Shown here piece after piece: positions 9,091-18,425 of a stretch of DNA of 53,443 nt (its first letter is position 1; the number at the start of each line of letters is the position of its first letter). Made by a program: the position numbers and the translations under genes. The stretch is taken from assembly GCA_019912845.1 (NCBI GenBank), contig JAIOHU010000277.1, forward strand, positions 1 to 53,443, read 5' to 3'. The notes beneath the pieces were generated by a model, which was not told the DNA's origin, did not search any database, and saw nothing but the letters and a program-made list of their open reading frames with translations. This stretch comes from a bacterium (GTDB lineage Bacteria; Electryoneota; Electryoneia; Electryoneales; Electryoneaceae).

Positions 9091-10911
9091 TTAAACCAGA
9101 GTTTGTTGTTCAGCCAGCATTCGATAACTTTTACATGTTCGTAATAGTTCGTCATGCGTCCCTTCTGCAAGTATTTTCCCTTCGTCAAGGAAAATGATTC
9201 GTGGGATTTTACGGACAGTTGCCAGGTTATGGGTTACTGTAATAACCGTCCGTCCACTGGTTAAGGTGTCGAGGGCACGATTCACGGCTTTTTCAGCTTT
9301 AGCATCCAATGCGCTTGTGGCTTCGTCCAAAATGACAATTTCAGGATCACGCAACAATGCTCTCGCGATAGCAATTCGTTGCCGTTGACCACCGGAAAAC
9401 AACGATCCCTCTTCACCAACAATCGTATTGTATCCATCCGGCAGTTGTTTGACAAACTCATCGGCATTTGCAGCTAAAGCAGCCTGCCTAATATCTTCTA
9501 AAGGAACATCGTCCAGTCCATAAGCGATGTTGGAGGAGATACTATCGTGGAAAAGAATCACTTGCTGAGTTACAATCCCAAATAACGACCGATACCTTTG
9601 TAAATCATACTCACGAATGTCGACCCCATTCAACACCATCAATCCATCCGAAGGATCATAGAAACGCGGGATCAGGTTAACCAGCGTAGATTTGCCCGAG
9701 CCACTCTTTCCGACAATTGCGAGGTGTTCGCCACGTTTCAGAGTAAATGAAATATTCTTCAGAACTTCGTTACGAGATTTATCGTAGGTAAAAGATAAAT
9801 CCCTGATTTCTAGAATATTAAAGTCACCGATTATTTCTTTTACAGGATTATTTATCAAGGAGCCTTTTGAATCAAGAAGGTCGAAGATACGTCCACCTGA
9901 GGCTTCCGCGTGACGGATATTCGCGGTTACATCTCCCAGACTGATTAGTGGGTTCAGTAGTGCAAACAAAAGTACAAGGAAACGGATAAAATCTTCGCCA
10001 GGCATTGCACCCTTTACAAGAACCATTTCACCACCGGCATACAATATCGCACTTAATATAATAACACCTACAAATTCATTTAGTGGGATAATAGCACGTC
10101 TGAATAGATCACGAGACATCGATGATGAATATGCAATTCCTGTAATATTCTTGAAGCGATCAGTCTCAAGGTTTTCTGCGGAAAATGCCTTGACGACACG
10201 GATTCCGCTGATCACCTGTTGAAGATGTGCGGTAACATCCGCAATGCTCTCCTGAGCAATTAGCGAATATTTTTTAATCCTTTTGCTGAGGAAAAGGACG
10301 ATCCACCCGATTGACGGCACGATTATGAGAGCTATGAGCGTTAACTTTGCATTGACGATCAAAAGTAATACCAATAAAAACAAGGTATTAAAAGGATCGC
10401 GTACCAGTTTGGTAAAGACCTTATTTAACGCAGTATTCAAAGTTTCAACATCATTCAGAATAATCGATATGAGATGACCTCGTTTTCGAGCGTGCAAAAA
10501 CGCCAGATCCTGATGAAGGAGATGCGAAAACAGTTTATCACGAAGGTCTTTAATTACTTTCTGTTCGATAAAGCTGTCATAGTGCAATTGAAGATATGCG
10601 AACAGGTTTTTAAGAAAGAAAGCGGTAATAATCGCAATTGCAGCGCGCACCAATGTATCCTGGCGAGTTTCACCAACCAGGAGCAACGCAGTCCAGTGCT
10701 TAAACTGTTGGTGAATTGTGTTTACAATGCCTTCCGTGGGAACATTTATAGCAGATGGAGGATTGCCAGTAAATAAGGTCTGCAGGAAAGATGCCGCGAG
10801 CCAGTAGGATGCAGAGGAAAACAGCACAAAGAGACCTGTTGTAAGAAATACAGCAAGCAAGTGACGCCAATAGGGCAACAAATATATGGCAAATCTTCTG
10901 ACAACAGTCAT
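9091..10911 (-). CDS. MsbA-like lipid/glycolipid ABC exporter
   Basis: 606-residue half-transporter with six hydrophobic segments in residues 1 to about 330 and an ATPase domain behind them, the type I exporter design of MsbA (lipid A core flippase). ATPase motifs are intact: Walker A GKSGSGKST, signature FSGGQRQRIAIARAL, Walker B IVILDEATSALD and the switch His in TVTHNLATV. It works as a homodimer in the inner membrane. Placement between a polyprenyl-phosphate sugar transferase and two glycosyltransferases suggests export of a lipid-linked glycan or lipid A rather than a peptide. Gaps to both neighbours are about 20-30 bp, so one transcript is likely. Confidence 0.9.
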   Translation of the reverse strand: MTVVRRFAIYLLPYWRHLLAVFLTTGLFVLFSSASYWLAASFLQTLFTGNPPSAINVPTEGIVNTIHQQFKHWTALLLVGETRQDTLVRAAIAIITAFFLKNLFAYLQLHYDSFIEQKVIKDLRDKLFSHLLHQDLAFLHARKRGHLISIILNDVETLNTALNKVFTKLVRDPFNTLFLLVLLLIVNAKLTLIALIIVPSIGWIVLFLSKRIKKYSLIAQESIADVTAHLQQVISGIRVVKAFSAENLETDRFKNITGIAYSSSMSRDLFRRAIIPLNEFVGVIILSAILYAGGEMVLVKGAMPGEDFIRFLVLLFALLNPLISLGDVTANIRHAEASGGRIFDLLDSKGSLINNPVKEIIGDFNILEIRDLSFTYDKSRNEVLKNISFTLKRGEHLAIVGKSGSGKSTLVNLIPRFYDPSDGLMVLNGVDIREYDLQRYRSLFGIVTQQVILFHDSISSNIAYGLDDVPLEDIRQAALAANADEFVKQLPDGYNTIVGEEGSLFSGGQRQRIAIARALLRDPEIVILDEATSALDAKAEKAVNRALDTLTSGRTVITVTHNLATVRKIPRIIFLDEGKILAEGTHDELLRTCKSYRMLAEQQTLV

Positions 10912-10941
10912 GGTAAGTTTCTAAACATTAATTGAAGGCTT

Positions 10942-12324
10942 CTAATAGGCATTACGTCCAAAAAGGACAGTAACTATGGTACGGAGAATGATTCTGATAT
11001 CAAAAGCAAGAGTCCAGTTTTCAATATAATAGAGGTCATACTTAATACGTTCTTCTACAGGAACCTGCCCACGTAACCCATTAACCTGCGCCCAGCCTGT
11101 TAAACCACAAAGAACACGGTGACGTTCTGAATATCGGGGCACTTCCTGCTTAAACTGATCAACAAAATAAGGACGCTCAGGACGAGGTCCGACAACACTC
11201 ATATCACCACGTATGATGTTCCAAAGTTGTGGAAGTTCATCAATTGACCAACGCCTTAAAAACGCACCTAGAGCGGTAGTCCTATCATCACCCTTTTTCG
11301 CCCAGACCGGCCCAGAATTTGTTTCAGCATCCAATCGCATCGATCTGAATTTATAAATCGTAAACTCCTTCCCATCCAAGCCAATACGTTTTTGTGAATA
11401 AAACACAGGTCCACGGCTGGTCAATTTAACTAAAAGTGAAATTACAATGCCGGGGAGAAGTAGAAAAATCAACATCAAGGTACTGAAAACAACATCGAAG
11501 GTTCGTTTAACAACTCTGTTCCAGCCGAGGAAGGGTTCCTCGCGTAACTGTAAAAGTGGAAGACCAGCGAGATACAATGGTCTAAAATTACTAACAACCA
11601 AACCCTTCGGGTCAGGCGCAAACAAAAAGTTTATATGATTCCCTTCAAGTCGATCAATAATTTCACGTACTCGATCAAAATGCCCGAATCCATAAGAAAA
11701 TAATATCGTTGTGATCTGATCTTTTTTCACACGCTCAATCAGATCACCGGGAATCGGTTCATCGTGTTCAAGTGGTAATTCGCTTACAAGCTTTAATCCA
11801 ATTTGATGGCTTCGCGAAAATCGTTGCGATATCTCATCAATGTCCATACCGATGATCAATACTCGGTGAGGTGAACGTGCAAAAAAGAAAGTTTTACGGA
11901 AATGGAATAGTAGAGCACGAACGAAGATTAACAATAACGTCGCAATGATAAAGGAAAAAATCGCAACGACCCTGGAGTATGAAAACTCCCTGTAGAAAAA
12001 AATCATTGCAAATAGCAAAGCAACACCAAAATAGTAACTTGAAAGAACCTCCCATATCTCCTGTCCAAAACTCTCTCTCCAACGTTCTCGATATACACCT
12101 CGTGCTGCCATGAAAATGAGGATAAGAACAGTAAAAACAATAGAGGAATACAAGTATTGACTGAAAGAAGGAATGATTCCCTGAGGGGGAGATAGTAGCG
12201 CATAAAACATGTCTGAATAACGAATCAGATAGGCGGCGATGATGGAAATATAAATCACCACGGCATCAATGATCAGTGTCATCAAGGGAAAAACAAATAG
12301 TGTAATCTCATGCTTCTTAAGCAC
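10942..12324 (-). CDS. Undecaprenyl-phosphate sugar phosphotransferase (WbaP/WcaJ type)
   Basis: 460 residues. It starts the synthesis of a lipid-linked glycan by transferring a sugar phosphate from a nucleotide sugar to undecaprenyl phosphate. The N-terminal part has four or five membrane segments followed by a soluble CoA-binding-like domain (residues about 150-265, VLIIGMDIDEISQRF). The C-terminal catalytic domain starts with one more membrane segment (about 270-300) and holds YSQKRIGLDGKEFTIYKFRSM, the R-x-S-x-DELPQLWNIIRGDMSVVGPRPE motif and GLTGWAQVNGLRG, all typical of the family. It is the first biosynthetic gene of the leftward cluster, 64 bp downstream of the sigma-54 activator gene. 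Confidence 0.93.
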   Translation of the reverse strand: MLKKHEITLFVFPLMTLIIDAVVIYISIIAAYLIRYSDMFYALLSPPQGIIPSFSQYLYSSIVFTVLILIFMAARGVYRERWRESFGQEIWEVLSSYYFGVALLFAMIFFYREFSYSRVVAIFSFIIATLLLIFVRALLFHFRKTFFFARSPHRVLIIGMDIDEISQRFSRSHQIGLKLVSELPLEHDEPIPGDLIERVKKDQITTILFSYGFGHFDRVREIIDRLEGNHINFLFAPDPKGLVVSNFRPLYLAGLPLLQLREEPFLGWNRVVKRTFDVVFSTLMLIFLLLPGIVISLLVKLTSRGPVFYSQKRIGLDGKEFTIYKFRSMRLDAETNSGPVWAKKGDDRTTALGAFLRRWSIDELPQLWNIIRGDMSVVGPRPERPYFVDQFKQEVPRYSERHRVLCGLTGWAQVNGLRGQVPVEERIKYDLYYIENWTLAFDIRIILRTIVTVLFGRNAY

Positions 12325-12388
12325 TTATAATCCTCAATGGCAATAGAATTAATTCCACAATCACACTAATGCGCATATCAACATATAG

Positions 12389-13747
12389 CTATTTACGATA
12401 AACATCAGCGTCTATTTTATATTTACGCAACTTCTCCTGAAGGTTTTTGCGAGCAAGGCTGATCGCATCTGCAGTCGCAGAAATGTTACCTTCGTTCTTT
12501 TGCAAAACGCTCAAAATAAAATCTCGTTCAAATTTTTCTCGTGCTTCTTTCAGGGTTTCCAGTTGTGAAGTATCACCTTCAGCCTGTCGAAGTTCAGCGG
12601 GAAAATCATTAATATCTATGGTGTCATCTGCTGAAAGTACAACAGCACGTTCTATAACATTTTCAAGTTCACGTATATTACCGCTCCAACGATGCCGTTT
12701 CAGGGTTTGGATTGCTCTTGGTGTGATTAAAAGAGAACCTCTACCCATCTGTTTCCCAAATCGTTTCAGGAAAAACTGAGCCAATCCCGGGATATCCTCC
12801 TTACGGTCACGTAATGGAGGCAATTCCAAGTGAATTACGCTCAATCGATAAAATAAATCTTCACGGAAACTGCCTTCATTGACCATATCCCGTAAATTTT
12901 TATGCGTTGCTGCAATAATACGAACATTCACGGGGATTTCGGTGTCTCCGCCAACACGTTCGATCGTACGTTCCTGTAACACTCGCAATAGCTTAGTCTG
13001 CACAGTTAAAGATAAATCGCCGATTTCATCAAGAAAAAAGGTACCATTATTGGCTTTTTCAAACCGTCCCTGGTGACGTGCTGTTGCACCAGTAAATGAG
13101 CCCTTTTCGTGCCCAAAAAGTTCACTTTCGATAAGGTTTTCTGGTAAAGCGGCGCAATTTACAGCTACCCACTCTTTATCAGCACGTTTGCTGTGAAGGT
13201 GTATCGTTTTAGCAAGTAGTTCTTTGCCTGTCCCGGATTCTCCGGTAATCAGAACTGTTGATGGAGCTTGGGCGACCCGAGTAATCGCAGTGTCGAAGAT
13301 CGATTCCATCTCCGCATTACGAGATTGATAATGCTGAAACCCTTGTAATTCAACATTATCCAAGGATTTTATATCACTCTTGGATGCGAGCGTAGACTTT
13401 ATATTCTCTATGATGGAGGATAAATTGTCGTCCCTGGTAAAGTAGCCTAAAACTCCGATCTGGGCGAATTGAAAAGCATCAAGCATGTTAGGGTGACGTG
13501 TAAAGATAAAGATTGGAAAGGTAGGATATTCAATCAGGACAGATTTTACCAACTCTTTTCCACCTAATGTGGGTAGAACAATTTCGCAAATAAGAATATC
13601 ATAAGCCCCTGAAAGAATTCGATCCCTTGCCTGTGCGCCATCTTTCTCAACATCAACACTCATTCCGTTTTCACGCATTATGGCAACAAATTCATCCTCG
13701 TAGGGATTTATATCATCTGCAAGTAAGACTTTTAACGGCACGCTCAT
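12389..13747 (-). CDS. NtrC-type sigma-54 activator with Asp-to-Glu receiver
   Basis: 452-residue three-domain regulator: receiver (1-120), AAA+ sigma-54 interaction domain (about 135-375) and Fis-type helix-turn-helix (about 405-445). The AAA+ part is complete, with Walker A GESGTGKE, the sigma-54 contact loop GSFTGA and the arginine region GSFREDLFYRL. The receiver keeps the acidic pair D11-D12 but has E55 (YDILICEIVLP) where the phospho-acceptor Asp should be, and Arg (FTRDD) where Lys is usual. It may therefore be constitutively active or controlled by something other than a histidine kinase. No kinase gene is adjacent. It is the most upstream gene of the leftward glycan block and a likely regulator of it. 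No convincing -24/-12 promoter was found by eye. Confidence 0.92.
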   Translation of the reverse strand: MSVPLKVLLADDINPYEDEFVAIMRENGMSVDVEKDGAQARDRILSGAYDILICEIVLPTLGGKELVKSVLIEYPTFPIFIFTRHPNMLDAFQFAQIGVLGYFTRDDNLSSIIENIKSTLASKSDIKSLDNVELQGFQHYQSRNAEMESIFDTAITRVAQAPSTVLITGESGTGKELLAKTIHLHSKRADKEWVAVNCAALPENLIESELFGHEKGSFTGATARHQGRFEKANNGTFFLDEIGDLSLTVQTKLLRVLQERTIERVGGDTEIPVNVRIIAATHKNLRDMVNEGSFREDLFYRLSVIHLELPPLRDRKEDIPGLAQFFLKRFGKQMGRGSLLITPRAIQTLKRHRWSGNIRELENVIERAVVLSADDTIDINDFPAELRQAEGDTSQLETLKEAREKFERDFILSVLQKNEGNISATADAISLARKNLQEKLRKYKIDADVYRK

Positions 13748-14152
13748 TCCACAATTAGACTGTTGATGAAAACTTGAAAAGAATATAAAGACAATCTACA
13801 TAGAAGTGGAAGATATCGGAAGACTGATTCAACAATGTCTTGCACAAAAACATGTGCCGACGAAAAAAAACGATAAATCCTAAAAGGGCAATTTCGAATA
13901 AAACTTTTACGTGCAAAGTACCAGTGAAAACGCCCCGAAAAAATAAAAGCCGAAATCAAACTCTCTCGTGAATGAACCTCTACTGTCACCCGTATTTTGA
14001 AACACCCACTAATGATTAGGTGGATTACCTCTGGAAAATTCAGTATAATATCACTGAAATCTTAAAAGCAAGAAACGAGTTAACTAATTGTTTATATTCT
14101 ATTAGTCATTTCAAGAAAAATTATATTTTCTATATGAAGGAGTTTTTCATAA
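13748..14152. promoter_or_regulatory. AT-rich divergent intergenic region
   Basis: About 405 bp without a credible gene between the leftward sigma-54 activator and the rightward winged-helix regulator, so it should hold both promoters. A TATAAT at about 14042-14047 is a possible -10 element for the rightward gene, with no clear -35. Just before the regulator start lies an AT-rich near-palindrome (GAAAAATTATATTTTC, about 14115-14130), which could be an operator for autoregulation. That is only a suggestion. A ribosome binding site AAGGAG sits near 14136, ahead of the ATG at 14153. Confidence 0.4.
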
Positions 14153-14746
14153 ATGAATAGTCAACAAAGAAAAGTGATGGTGATACGTTCGGCAAAGATG
14201 GTTTCCTGGTTGCTGAAAGAACCCAAATTAAAAATTTTGAACCTGCTCAGAGCTGAGCCGGACTCTTCCACCGGGGTTGCAGAAAAACTAAAACGACCTC
14301 GTCAAATGGTCAATTACCACATTCGCGAGCTGGAGAAAAAGGGGTTGATAAGGTGTATCGAAACCGTGACCAAACGTAATTGTGTGGAACGAATCATGCA
14401 GCCAGTTGCACAGGATTTTCTGATAAGTCCTGATGTTCTGGGTACACTATCACCTGATCCCGAAGATTTTTCAGAGGATTTCAACTCAAATGCTCATTAT
14501 ATGGCAAAGTTGGCTCAATCTCTTAGTCGTATGGCTGAACTGCAAAAACATAGCGGTGATAAAGTGAAATCCCACCTCTATTCATTCCAGATGATCAACA
14601 TGCCCCTCGAAGAATCTGAAAAAATGGCACAACAACTGGAGAAAACAATTGATAAAACAGTTCGAAAATACAGTTCAAACCAGGGTAATGGTTGGCAAAA
14701 AACAGAAATACTACTTGGAATTGTAACCACACCGGAAATCCAATAG
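14153..14746 (+). CDS. ArsR-like winged-helix transcriptional regulator
   Basis: 197 residues. Residues about 20-85 form a winged helix-turn-helix of the ArsR/HTH_20 kind (LKILNLLRAEPDSSTGVAEKLKRPRQMVNYHIRELEKKGLI), where the segment RPRQMVNYHIRELEKKG is the recognition helix and the wing follows. The C-terminal part (about 90-197) is helical and charged, without Cys pairs, so metal sensing is not indicated. It may hold a ligand or dimer interface. AAGGAG about 12 bases ahead supports the ATG at 14153. No cotranscribed gene follows: 460 bp with tandem repeats come next. The target is unknown; the divergent sigma-54 activator is the nearest candidate. Confidence 0.82.
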   Translation: MNSQQRKVMVIRSAKMVSWLLKEPKLKILNLLRAEPDSSTGVAEKLKRPRQMVNYHIRELEKKGLIRCIETVTKRNCVERIMQPVAQDFLISPDVLGTLSPDPEDFSEDFNSNAHYMAKLAQSLSRMAELQKHSGDKVKSHLYSFQMINMPLEESEKMAQQLEKTIDKTVRKYSSNQGNGWQKTEILLGIVTTPEIQ

Positions 14747-14840
14747 TTCTGTAGAATATAAGAGTATGAGCTTCAACTTGTAGAGTATCGGCAGAATCAC
14801 TCCCACAAAACAGGCTATCTCAGAATATGGTTTCCCCTCC

Positions 14841-15022
14841 CGTCATTCCAGCATGATGTTAGAAGGAATAGAGAAAGGTGTTTCGCTGCGTCATTCCAGC
14901 GTGGTTCTAGCTGGAACCTAGAAAGATATTTCACTGCGTCATTCCAGCGTGGTTCTAGCTGGAATCCCGGAAGATGTTTCACTGCGTCATTCCAGCATGG
15001 TTTTAGCTGGAATCAAGGAAGG
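14841..15022. repeat. Four tandem REP-like hairpins with 48-bp period
   Basis: Four copies of a unit beginning CGTCATTCCAGC start at 14841, 14889, 14937 and 14985, exactly 48 bp apart. Copies 2 to 4 contain an inverted repeat ATTCCAGC...GCTGGAA(T/C) with a 9-base loop; copy 1 has lost the right arm. A single extra copy lies at 27456-27492. The unit resembles the widespread repetitive extragenic palindromes that start GTCATTCC. With period 48 the array stays open in one frame, but the resulting peptide has no start context and is not a gene. Confidence 0.85.
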
Positions 15023-15210
15023 AACTGTTTTTATAGATGTAAGAAGAAGAGAAACGCAACAATTCCCATTAAACATAATAATCATTCACTCAGAGAAAGA
15101 TTGTCCTCGTTTGTCGATTCATTCTTGTAAAGTTTGTGCTTGTGTTCACTAACATTGGAGAGCGATATTACACTATTCAGAGAGGTAAAATAGCTGAGGG
15201 AAGGGTGTCG

Positions 15211-17103
15211 ATGCGATGTAGATCTCTCTTTTATTTGCAGGTAATTACGATTTGCTTTCTTCTGCCTGCACTATCCTATGCCCAGATGCTGGGTACAATA
15301 GAAGTAGTGGAGGCGAAGGAGGGGTCGCAAATGCCGTTTGTAGTTGCGAATCCCGATATTTCGGTGTTAATCGTACGTTCGGAAGTGCCGGGTTTATCCT
15401 TCCGGTCAACTCGTGGAGTTCTACGGGTGGACGAACCCTCATCGGGAGTCTATCATGTCCTCCTGGAGCCAGGTACAAATGTCCTCACCTTCAGTGCACC
15501 AGGGTATCAGTCCATAAGTGGGTATAGAATTGTTATGCCCAAAAAGGATGCTGTTACAGTAGACATAAAAGTTTTGGTCGCTGGTTTAGGTGGTAGAGGT
15601 GCGATAAAAATAGAAACAAACCCTCCAGGTGCTACTGTTACCTTCAACAGTGTCGAACTCCAGAATTCAACCCCTATCATACTTTCAGATCAACCTGCAG
15701 GAATGCACAGGTTTCATTTCGAGCTCGAGGGTTATAGTCCGATAGATACCTCACTTATGAACGAAAGAGACAAAGAGGATCATTTTACCTTTGAAATGCA
15801 GCGTGCCTATTCAACTTTAGATGTAAAAAGTACCCCTACCGGAGCAAAAGTAATTTTTGATGGCACAGTGATGGGAACCACTCCAATACTGCTGGGAAAG
15901 CTTCCCATCGGTGAAGCGCAGTTGGTGCTGGAACTGAAAGATCACGAGCCACATGTCCAACTGATTTACCTCGAACCGAATAAGACTCGGATTGTCGATG
16001 CCTACTTGCCGATTGAAAAAGGGGCGGTTGATGTTCGCGCCGAACCCATTGGTGCAAAGATTTACCTTGATAAGGAGCTGATTGCCACAGCCGAAACAGA
16101 GCCGAGTGTTATCCCTGCAATACCAGTGGGAAAGCATGATATCGAAGTACGTGCTGCTGGGTATGAGCCCAGGATCAAGACTGTAGAAGTATTGGCAAAA
16201 GATACCAGTTATGTCACCTTCCTGCTTACATCCTTTCCTGGAACCCTTATTATCGCCTCCTCCCCCACTGGTGCAGATGTATGGTTGGATGGAAGAAAGA
16301 CCGCAGCTAAAACGCCAGGAAGATTAGATGACATAGAGCCTGGTGAGCACCAAATCGAACTATATCTCGATGGGTATAGAACAATCCGCAAAAACGTTAA
16401 AGTAAATGCGGGAGATGCAACCAGAATTAACGAAACATTCAACGAAAGAGTTGATCTGCAAGTTAGTGTAAAGAGCAGGGAAGAAATATCAGAACCAGTT
16501 GAGAATGATAAAACACAAAATCTGAAACAGATGCGGGTCAGTTATCCGCCCAAAAAGAATAAGGTGCTCCCACGTTTGTCAGTCGGTTTTAATGTTGGCA
16601 ATTTCACAAACAACCTCATAGACGATTCCCTTTACATGAATAACACCTCTGGGACGATGATTGGTATCGATACTGAGGCAAAACTTTTCAGTATTACACC
16701 TTTGATTAATATCTATTTAAGCCCACAATTATACCTGTTCACTTCAGAACTTATGCCTGCTGAGACAGGCTTCTTTGGAGAGCCAATCTCGTCGATTAAC
16801 TTGACACAGATTTTCATTAATGTAGGCGGTAGGATTTCAGCGAACCTCGGAATATTTCGTGTCTGGGCAGGAACCGGGATAACAGGGAGCTCAGCCATAA
16901 TTTCACAGGATGTAGATACTGAACAGATAACAGGAAATGGAAGTTATACAGAGGTAGGAGTTGCCAGAAAACTGTTCCAGTATTTTGAGGTGAACGTGAA
17001 TTACCTGGAGGAACGAGTAGATGGAGAGCATGATACTCGTGATGGAAATTTTGATATCGGTGGAAGAACGATACTGGTTGGCGTAAGAATATCAGGATTT
17101 TAA
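15211..17103 (+). CDS. PEGA-repeat envelope protein with C-terminal barrel-like domain
   Basis: 630 residues from the ATG at 15211, chosen because the signal peptide MRCRSLFYLQVITICFLLP begins there and GAGGGAAG lies just ahead. The frame is open further upstream to 15136. Residues about 130-435 hold four PEGA-like beta repeats, each about 70 residues (cores ETNPPGATVTFNSVEL, STPTGAKVIFDGTVMG, AEPIGAKIYLDKEL and SSPTGADVWLDGRKTA). A linker rich in Glu, Lys and Asn follows. The last 160 residues alternate hydrophobic and polar residues and end in a terminal Phe (VGVRISGF), as outer-membrane barrels do. A surface scaffold or peptidoglycan/S-layer-associated role is inferred. The next gene starts 5 bp later, so an operon is likely. 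Confidence 0.8.
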   Translation: MRCRSLFYLQVITICFLLPALSYAQMLGTIEVVEAKEGSQMPFVVANPDISVLIVRSEVPGLSFRSTRGVLRVDEPSSGVYHVLLEPGTNVLTFSAPGYQSISGYRIVMPKKDAVTVDIKVLVAGLGGRGAIKIETNPPGATVTFNSVELQNSTPIILSDQPAGMHRFHFELEGYSPIDTSLMNERDKEDHFTFEMQRAYSTLDVKSTPTGAKVIFDGTVMGTTPILLGKLPIGEAQLVLELKDHEPHVQLIYLEPNKTRIVDAYLPIEKGAVDVRAEPIGAKIYLDKELIATAETEPSVIPAIPVGKHDIEVRAAGYEPRIKTVEVLAKDTSYVTFLLTSFPGTLIIASSPTGADVWLDGRKTAAKTPGRLDDIEPGEHQIELYLDGYRTIRKNVKVNAGDATRINETFNERVDLQVSVKSREEISEPVENDKTQNLKQMRVSYPPKKNKVLPRLSVGFNVGNFTNNLIDDSLYMNNTSGTMIGIDTEAKLFSITPLINIYLSPQLYLFTSELMPAETGFFGEPISSINLTQIFINVGGRISANLGIFRVWAGTGITGSSAIISQDVDTEQITGNGSYTEVGVARKLFQYFEVNVNYLEERVDGEHDTRDGNFDIGGRTILVGVRISGF

Positions 17104-17108
17104 TATTT

Positions 17109-18425
17109 ATGAAACTATTTCAGAAAACGATATTTGCTACGACAGTAATGCTTATTACGATTGTGTCCACTTTGTCAGCGCAACCACATACGAGGAACCT
17201 GGCGGATGTAGTACTTGATCCAGAGTACAACCCACCCCCTGGCGAACAGGAAATCACATCCTCTGGATTATATCGCTGGGGTGAAGGCGAAGGTGCGACA
17301 CTGGATAAAGCCAAGGAACGTGCACGTCATGATTTAGCGACGAAAATTCAGGCTTTTATCCAAAGCACCCAAACCCGTATTTATGCTGAAGAAGGGTATA
17401 ATACATCAGATCAATTTGTAATCTCGAGCAAAATATTCAGCGTATTACAGATACAGAACCTGCAATACCTTGAGGTAGGATCAACCACAGCAACCCATCA
17501 CCGTGCAATAGCATACATCACCAACTCGGATTTTGATGATCTGGTTCAAAATCAAAAGGAGAAGGTAAGAGAATTTGTTCAGCAGGCAGAACTATCCCTT
17601 GATGATTTGAATATCGGTGACTGTCTGAAAAACTACTATTGGGCATTTCTGTTAACCCACACCTTGACAGATACATTGCAACTTGATTTCGAAGGGAAAA
17701 GTTGGAATAACCCGAAAGTCGCTTTGCTCTCCAGGCTCAACACTATTATCGAGCGTCTGCAATTTCGTATTTCCAGCGTTGATGAGGGGGTCGGTTATGC
17801 TGGTGCAAATGTGATAGCAGACTACCAGGGGAATCCAGTCAACAATCTCCCATTTTCGTATTACAGCGGTCTTGGAAATGATTACGGTACCTTCCAAAAC
17901 GGCAAAGGGTATGTGGAAAAGTATTCCGAAGAGACGCTAAATGACCTCAACAAGGTTAAAATACATCTTGAATATGCCGGTGAAAGTGGAATGCGACATC
18001 ACAGCGATTTGATGGCGCTATATGAAATCTACAAAACAACGCCACTGGAAAATGCCTGGAAGACAGCCTACCTCGAACAAAACACTACACCAGAGATGGA
18101 AGAGTCGGAAGTTGAAATCAATAAAAATTCCATGATAGTTCCCAGACCAGTTGAGGTTTTGGCTGCTACAGATAACCTCGAGTCATTTCTATCTTCGCTT
18201 CGCTCTTATACGAAAGCGGATAAGATCATGTTGTATGGCAATCAAACAGAAATTCCTGCAAATGAAAAACTCATCTTTGTCGCGATTGTGCCAGGGGAAG
18301 AGCTGGTCGGAATCTATTATAAATCTGACGATGGTTTTGTAAACATCAAGACAGACGAAATAATCACAACTTTTGAAGGTAAGTATACCGGCGCAAGGCA
18401 AATCTGGATGGTGATAAATGAATAA
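17109..18425 (+). CDS. Secreted LPP20-like protein
   Basis: 438 residues with a signal peptide (MKLFQKTIFATTVMLITIVS, cleavage near LSA-QPHT). Residues about 55-150 have the feel of the LPP20/FlgP family: a Trp-Gly entry (YRWGEGEGATLDKAKERARHDLATKIQ), then a helix, then a beta hairpin with RAIAYITNSDF. The remaining part is soluble and of unknown fold. The last 100 residues (PRPVEVLAATDNLESFLSSLRSYTKADKIMLYGN) may be a small alpha/beta domain. It overlaps the next gene by 8 bp and follows the PEGA gene by 5 bp, so the three probably form one envelope complex. Function not known. Confidence 0.78.
   Translation: MKLFQKTIFATTVMLITIVSTLSAQPHTRNLADVVLDPEYNPPPGEQEITSSGLYRWGEGEGATLDKAKERARHDLATKIQAFIQSTQTRIYAEEGYNTSDQFVISSKIFSVLQIQNLQYLEVGSTTATHHRAIAYITNSDFDDLVQNQKEKVREFVQQAELSLDDLNIGDCLKNYYWAFLLTHTLTDTLQLDFEGKSWNNPKVALLSRLNTIIERLQFRISSVDEGVGYAGANVIADYQGNPVNNLPFSYYSGLGNDYGTFQNGKGYVEKYSEETLNDLNKVKIHLEYAGESGMRHHSDLMALYEIYKTTPLENAWKTAYLEQNTTPEMEESEVEINKNSMIVPRPVEVLAATDNLESFLSSLRSYTKADKIMLYGNQTEIPANEKLIFVAIVPGEELVGIYYKSDDGFVNIKTDEIITTFEGKYTGARQIWMVINE

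Noticed and set aside
10474..10776. Plus-strand open frame opposite the MsbA-like gene
   Set aside because: Shadow of the ABC exporter; no ribosome site and no recognisable product.
13744..13989. Minus-strand open frame of 81 codons overlapping the sigma-54 activator start as ATGA
   Set aside because: GTG start without a ribosome site, composition rich in Phe, Ser and Arg as in AT-rich non-coding DNA, and no recognisable domain. The ATGA overlap is probably chance.
14841..15022. Possible CRISPR array
   Set aside because: The period is regular but the whole 48-bp unit is repeated, with no unique spacers, and no cas genes are present.
14949..15152. Open frame running through the 48-bp tandem array
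   Set aside because: Open only because 48 is a multiple of three; the peptide just repeats the hairpin unit.
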